From an uncultured Oscillospiraceae bacterium (GTDB lineage: Bacteria; Bacillota; Clostridia; Oscillospirales; Oscillospiraceae): 18,384 bases of DNA. Where the stretch lies: assembly GCA_900769995.1 (NCBI GenBank), contig CAAGIT010000077.1, forward strand, positions 1-18,384, written 5' to 3'. Both the position numbers and the translations under genes were made by a program. Positions 15,201-18,384 of this stretch are shown in pieces. Below the pieces are notes generated by a model. That model made no database searches, had not been told where the DNA came from, and was given only the letters and a program-made list of their open reading frames with translations. The number at the start of each line of letters is the position of its first letter. Within the stretch, counting starts at the first letter, position 1.

Positions 15201-15260
15201 ATGTCCGAATCCAAACTTCGCGAAATTTCAACTGATTTCGCAGTCAAAGTTATTAAGCTA
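15201..15260 (+). pseudogene. 5' remnant of a four-helix-bundle (S23/Avd-like) protein gene
   Basis: An ATG at 15201 opens MSESKLREISTDFAVKVIKL, which looks like the conserved N-terminus (first helix) of the four-helix-bundle family found in 23S rRNA intervening sequences and related to Avd of diversity-generating retroelements; those proteins are about 115-125 residues. After about residue 20 the frame continues with WIIKTHRMFKWN and unrelated residues, and the expected SGTSIGANIREA-like second helix is missing in all forward frames before the terminator at 15321. The open frame runs on to 15482 but only through the terminator and antisense to the lipoprotein gene, so it is not a real full gene. 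The weak ribosome site AAAGGCGG lies about eight bases upstream. Family assignment rests on 20 residues. Confidence 0.6.
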
Positions 15261-15320
15261 TGGATTATAAAGACTCATAGAATGTTCAAGTGGAATTTCC
15301 TCGACGCAAAGAACTCGACA

Positions 15321-15356
15321 AAAAAACAGTCGTTCCGATCGGAACGACTGTTTTTT
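15321..15356 (-). terminator. Bidirectional terminator, 36-nt perfect palindrome
   Basis: A6-CAGTCGTTCCGA (15321-15338) is the exact reverse complement of 15339-15356, giving an 18-bp arm palindrome flanked by A and T tracts. It lies 2 bp past the lipoprotein stop, so it mainly ends the minus-strand topoisomerase-YitT-lipoprotein transcript. It would also stop plus-strand RNA from the promoter at 15148. Confidence 0.92.
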
Positions 15357-15358
15357 CA

Positions 15359-16567
15359 TTATGGAATTTCGCTGCTCGACGGCTCTGTAGCCTCCTCCGA
15401 GGGTTCCTCTGTTTCTGCCGGCTGGGTCGTTTCGTCGGTCTGGATGTCGGGGTTTTCCTCGCGGACGGCGCTGGCAGGATAGAGCAGCTCGTCCCAGACA
15501 TAGCCGTTCGCGCGCAGCTCGTCGTCTGTCAGCAGCATCAGTTCTGACTCACCCTGCTCGACAGCACGCATCAAATCGACATGGTAATACTCGCCGTCCA
15601 GCCGGAGCATATTCCAATAATACGGCGTTTCGTTCAAAAAGCCGCTGACGATGCGGCAATCCAGCTCTGCCTCTAAGCTCTCGGCATAAAAGGCATTCGC
15701 AAAGGACAGGCTGTGCGCAATGCCCTCACACAGCAGGCTGTACAGCGGCATCTCCGGCTCAGCTTCGCTCAGCGTATATTGAAAGCGCGTGGTCAAAAAG
15801 CGGAACAGCAGCTCTGCACGTTCCTGCTCATCCGCACCCTGGCGGACATAGGACGATGAGGACAGCAGGATAGTATTGACCGAATTCTGCATCAGGCGCA
15901 TCTCATCCCGCGAGGCAGGATACAGAAAATGCAGCTCCAAAATGCGAGTCTCACCCTCTTTGGGATAGACCTCGGCAGAAACCTCGGGAACGGTAAAAAT
16001 CTGATCGGGATTTGCCAGACAGTATTCCCGAATCTCCGCAACGTAATCCGTCTCCGTATAGTTGCGGATACGCAGGGTCAGGGAGGAATCAAAGTTCGAC
16101 AGCGCACGGTGGATCCGCTGGTCTGCGGCATCCTTGCCGTTGACGGTGACGATCGCATCGACCTCGGCAGAGCTGCGGCGGAACACAATGCTCAGCAGAA
16201 TGCTCCCGTCTGCCGCATCGCCGTTCAGCTCGGCATCGGCATAGTCCACGGCATACGCGCCGATGGGATCCTCCTCCATGACATAACGCAGAGTTTCGGT
16301 CACGTCGGCGCTGATGTCGCCGTCATAATCGCGCACCAGAATCATTCCCTGCTCCGTCCAGTCGCGGATGAAGGAAAGCACCATGCCGCGCAGCTCCGTG
16401 CGGTTGGTCACAACGGGCTGCGGCTCTTCCTCGGGCACGGTTGTCGTGGGAATCGGCTGCTCCACGTGTTCGCCCACGGAGAGATATTCATTTTCCACCC
16501 AATTTCCGCAGCCGCTCAGACCGAGCAAAACACCCAGCAACAGAAGCACACACAAGGCATTTTTCAT
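15359..16567 (-). CDS. Lipoprotein with a degenerate transglutaminase-like domain
   Basis: 402 residues from the chosen start. A lipoprotein signal peptide is clear: MK, hydrophobic core (4-16), lipobox LSGC with Cys20, then a Pro/Glu/Thr linker (38-53). The middle part (55-240) has no recognised motif. Residues ~245-335 look like a transglutaminase/cysteine-protease fold: ERAELLFRFL, CEGIAHSLSFANAF with Cys280, CRIVSGF, YYWNMLRLDGEYYHVDL with Asp331. The position expected to hold the catalytic His (usual H-x-W-N) reads Tyr-Tyr-Trp-Asn (316-319). The C-terminus (368-402) is a Glu/Thr/Ser-rich tail. The start at 16567 is preferred because GAGGATAGG precedes it and the signal peptide begins there; an upstream ATG at 16585 overlaps the yitT stop and lacks a ribosome site. 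It is presumably anchored on the outer membrane face; function unknown. Confidence 0.82.
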   Translation of the reverse strand: MKNALCVLLLLGVLLGLSGCGNWVENEYLSVGEHVEQPIPTTTVPEEEPQPVVTNRTELRGMVLSFIRDWTEQGMILVRDYDGDISADVTETLRYVMEEDPIGAYAVDYADAELNGDAADGSILLSIVFRRSSAEVDAIVTVNGKDAADQRIHRALSNFDSSLTLRIRNYTETDYVAEIREYCLANPDQIFTVPEVSAEVYPKEGETRILELHFLYPASRDEMRLMQNSVNTILLSSSSYVRQGADEQERAELLFRFLTTRFQYTLSEAEPEMPLYSLLCEGIAHSLSFANAFYAESLEAELDCRIVSGFLNETPYYWNMLRLDGEYYHVDLMRAVEQGESELMLLTDDELRANGYVWDELLYPASAVREENPDIQTDETTQPAETEEPSEEATEPSSSEIP

Positions 16568-16584
16568 TTTCCTATCCTCAGCCA

Positions 16585-17463
16585 TTACAGCTCGTAGCGG
16601 TCGTAGCGTTTGAAGCCGTCGCCCAAAACCTGACGGGCATCCTGCAAAATGATGAACGCCGCAGGGTCGATGGTCATGACCAGCTCCTTCAGCTCCGCAA
16701 GCTGTTTCCGCTTAACTGCGCTGAGCAGAACATATTTATCCTGCCGCTTATAATAGCCCTGTCCCTGCAAAAGGGTCACGCCGCGGCCAAGCTCCGAATC
16801 GATGGCGGTGGCGATCTCCTCATACTTATCCGTGATGATGAGGGCGACCTTGGAATAGTCCATGCCGTAAACCACCTTGTCGAGCACGACGGAGGAAATG
16901 ACAAGCGTGACCACGCTGTAGAGCGTGTTGTTGAACTCCTTGTATACAATACCGGTCGCAACGGCAGTTACCAAGTCCATACAGAGGAGAATTTTTCCGA
17001 TGGGGAAATTGCGGAATTTCAGCTTGAGCAGACGCGCGACGATATCCACGCCGCCGGTGGAAGCACCCGCGACAAACACAAGGCCCAAGCCTGCGCCGAT
17101 GATGACGCCGCCGAAAATCGCGGCAACCAACGGGTCCATGGTCGGGATCGGAAGAATCATCGCAAACAGGTCGAAGCCGACAGAGCTGACCGCCATGCCG
17201 AACATCGAACCGAAGAAAAAGTATTTGCCGATCTGCTTAAACCCGAAGAAGAACAGCGGGACATTGATCGCCGCGCTAAGGATGCCGACGGTGAGCCAAT
17301 CGATTTGCACGCTGTCCACAATCAGCATGGCAATACCGGATACACCGCCGCAGCTGATGCCGCAAGGCTCCAAAAACAGGTCAAAGCCCAGCGCAAACAC
17401 CGCTGCACCGATCATAATCAGGCCAAGATTGCGAATCAAATCTTTTTTTGTCTGTTTCATCAT
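16585..17463 (-). CDS. YitT-family integral membrane protein
   Basis: 292 residues. Five to six hydrophobic segments fill residues ~10-195; the region with GGVSGIAMLI (39-48) and GASTGGVDIVARLL (about 132-145) is characteristic of the YitT/DUF161 family. A C-terminal cytoplasmic DUF2179-type domain (about 210-285) contains LGRGVTLLQGQGYY and KRKQLAELKELVMTIDPAAFI. The biochemical role of the family is not established; a transporter is usually assumed. The start follows directly on the topoisomerase stop (TAA then ATG-ATG) with GGAG a few bases upstream; the second ATG would shorten it by one residue. Its stop TAATG overlaps a possible lipoprotein start. Confidence 0.9.
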   Translation of the reverse strand: MMKQTKKDLIRNLGLIMIGAAVFALGFDLFLEPCGISCGGVSGIAMLIVDSVQIDWLTVGILSAAINVPLFFFGFKQIGKYFFFGSMFGMAVSSVGFDLFAMILPIPTMDPLVAAIFGGVIIGAGLGLVFVAGASTGGVDIVARLLKLKFRNFPIGKILLCMDLVTAVATGIVYKEFNNTLYSVVTLVISSVVLDKVVYGMDYSKVALIITDKYEEIATAIDSELGRGVTLLQGQGYYKRQDKYVLLSAVKRKQLAELKELVMTIDPAAFIILQDARQVLGDGFKRYDRYEL

Positions 17464-18384
17464 TTACAGCTCCAAACCAAGTTGCTTTTCATCTGCGTCC
17501 TCCTCCTTGACCAAGGCACCGGCAGCAGGTAACGTGCGGGTACGGTAGCGGGCAGCATTGACGATGCCGCTGTTTTGCAGCAGCACAGCGCGGTGCAGCA
17601 GCGCTCTGCGCTTGAGCGTCAGAACGGCGACGCCCTGTGTCGTGCGGGAGGTTTTCGGCGCAAGCTGTGCCGTGGAGAAGATCAGCGCGCGTCCTTCCGT
17701 GGAATACAGCACGATCTGGCAATCCTCCGTGAGCAGGAACACCGCCTTCAGCGGACTCTTCTCGCAATACGCGCCGGTCAGCTTGCGGCGATTGGACTTC
17801 GTTGCATAGGATTCCACCGGAACCTTGGCGACCTTGCCGTTTTCATAGACGAAAATCAGGTTTCCGCTGTAATCGCCCGGGAAGCAGACCTCCAAAACGT
17901 TTTCGCCCTCGTCAAAGCCGAGCTTGGAGGGCAGATAATCGCCCAGAACCGATGCTTTGCCGTCCTCAAAGTCAGAACAGCGCGCTTTGTAGACCTGATA
18001 GCGGTCGGTAAAGACCATAAGCTCCGCATTGTTCGTGGTTTCGAGAGAGAATTTCAGGCTGTCGCCCTCTTTGAATTTCTGTTCTCCCGACATACGCAAG
18101 GATTGCGGCGTGATTTTCTTGAAATAGCCCTCGCGGGAGACGAACACCGTCACAGGATAATCCGGTGCCGGCTCGTCCTCGACCTCCGGCTCCTCGCCAA
18201 GATCACTGACGATCTGGGTACGGCGATCCTTGCCGTACTTCTCCGCGACAGCCTCCAGCTCCTTGCAGATGATGGTACGGATCTTCTTTTCGCTCTTTAA
18301 GGTCTCCTCCAGCGCCTCGATCTCGTCTGCAAGGGCATCGACCTCCTGCGTGCGCTTGAGGATGTATTCCTTGTTGATGTTGCG
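17464..18384 (-). CDS. parC: Topoisomerase IV subunit A-like (ParC/GyrA family), C-terminal part
   Basis: The frame is open to the right edge, so the N-terminal half lies outside; 306 residues are visible. They begin RNINKEYILKRTQEVDALAD, the helical end of the DNA-cleavage core, run through the conserved coiled segment EIEALEETLKSEKKIRTII and EKYGKDRRTQIV, then a beta-pinwheel C-terminal domain opening VTVFVSREGYFKKITPQSL. Where gyrase would carry the QRRGGKG box the sequence reads MSGEQKFKEGD, so DNA-wrapping gyrase activity is unlikely and decatenating topoisomerase IV is favoured. The last residues are acidic (KEEDADEKQ). First gene of the visible minus-strand operon; parE is presumably upstream of it. 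Subunit A identity is firm, ParC rather than a second GyrA less so. Confidence 0.88.
   Translation of the reverse strand, partial: RNINKEYILKRTQEVDALADEIEALEETLKSEKKIRTIICKELEAVAEKYGKDRRTQIVSDLGEEPEVEDEPAPDYPVTVFVSREGYFKKITPQSLRMSGEQKFKEGDSLKFSLETTNNAELMVFTDRYQVYKARCSDFEDGKASVLGDYLPSKLGFDEGENVLEVCFPGDYSGNLIFVYENGKVAKVPVESYATKSNRRKLTGAYCEKSPLKAVFLLTEDCQIVLYSTEGRALIFSTAQLAPKTSRTTQGVAVLTLKRRALLHRAVLLQNSGIVNAARYRTRTLPAAGALVKEEDADEKQLGLEL

Noticed and set aside
14932..15260. Diversity-generating retroelement near the Avd-like remnant
   Set aside because: No reverse transcriptase, no template/variable repeat pair and no target gene with adenine-directed variation are present in the window.
15201..15482. 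93-codon complete gene starting at the four-helix-bundle remnant
   Set aside because: Beyond about residue 20 it loses family resemblance, then reads through a perfect terminator palindrome and antisense to the lipoprotein gene.

Overview
The window looks like a chromosomal segment of a Gram-positive Clostridia member, most likely of the Oscillospiraceae/Ruminococcaceae. This rests on AGGAGG-type ribosome sites, consensus TTGACA/TATAAT promoters, a SpoIID-domain protein, a YfhO-family protein, a YitT transporter-like protein, a long-form glutamyl-tRNA synthetase, moderately GC-rich coding sequence, and a hairpin-array repeat next to a four-helix-bundle gene remnant. The genus is not determined. 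No prophage, insertion sequence or CRISPR array was found.

Layout. The left edge holds the 5' part of tRNA-Leu(CAG) and a citrate synthase gene, both on the minus strand, each with a recognisable promoter; citrate synthase also has its own terminator. A SpoIID/LytB-domain gene follows on the plus strand and ends in a short hairpin. From 2750 to 14786 runs one compact plus-strand series of ten genes: pyridoxamine kinase, YfhO-type membrane protein, glutamyl-tRNA synthetase, CatA-like acetyltransferase, a GT-C-like membrane protein, GtrA, a GT2 glycosyltransferase, a sugar-nucleotidyltransferase-like enzyme, a flippase-like/kinase fusion, and a HAD phosphatase. Most neighbours share an ATGA stop/start overlap, so translational coupling is likely. 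The last six genes read as a module for making an activated sugar or similar group, attaching it to a lipid carrier and transferring it to a surface polymer. The first four mix housekeeping and accessory functions.

A tRNA-Gly(GCC) with a perfect promoter and a 21-bp terminator hairpin follows. Next comes the most unusual stretch (14978-15260): a compound inverted repeat made of GTGAAAT/ATTTCAC units alternating with seven small hairpins, then a promoter, then the first ~20 codons of a four-helix-bundle (S23/Avd-like) protein that is cut off. A 36-nt perfect palindrome acts as terminator, mainly for the minus-strand operon entering from the right: ParC-like topoisomerase subunit A (5' end outside the window), YitT-family membrane protein, and a lipoprotein with a degenerate transglutaminase-like domain. 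These three are packed without gaps.

The best candidates for something under-described are the hairpin array with its truncated four-helix-bundle gene, and the flippase-kinase fusion inside the glycan module.
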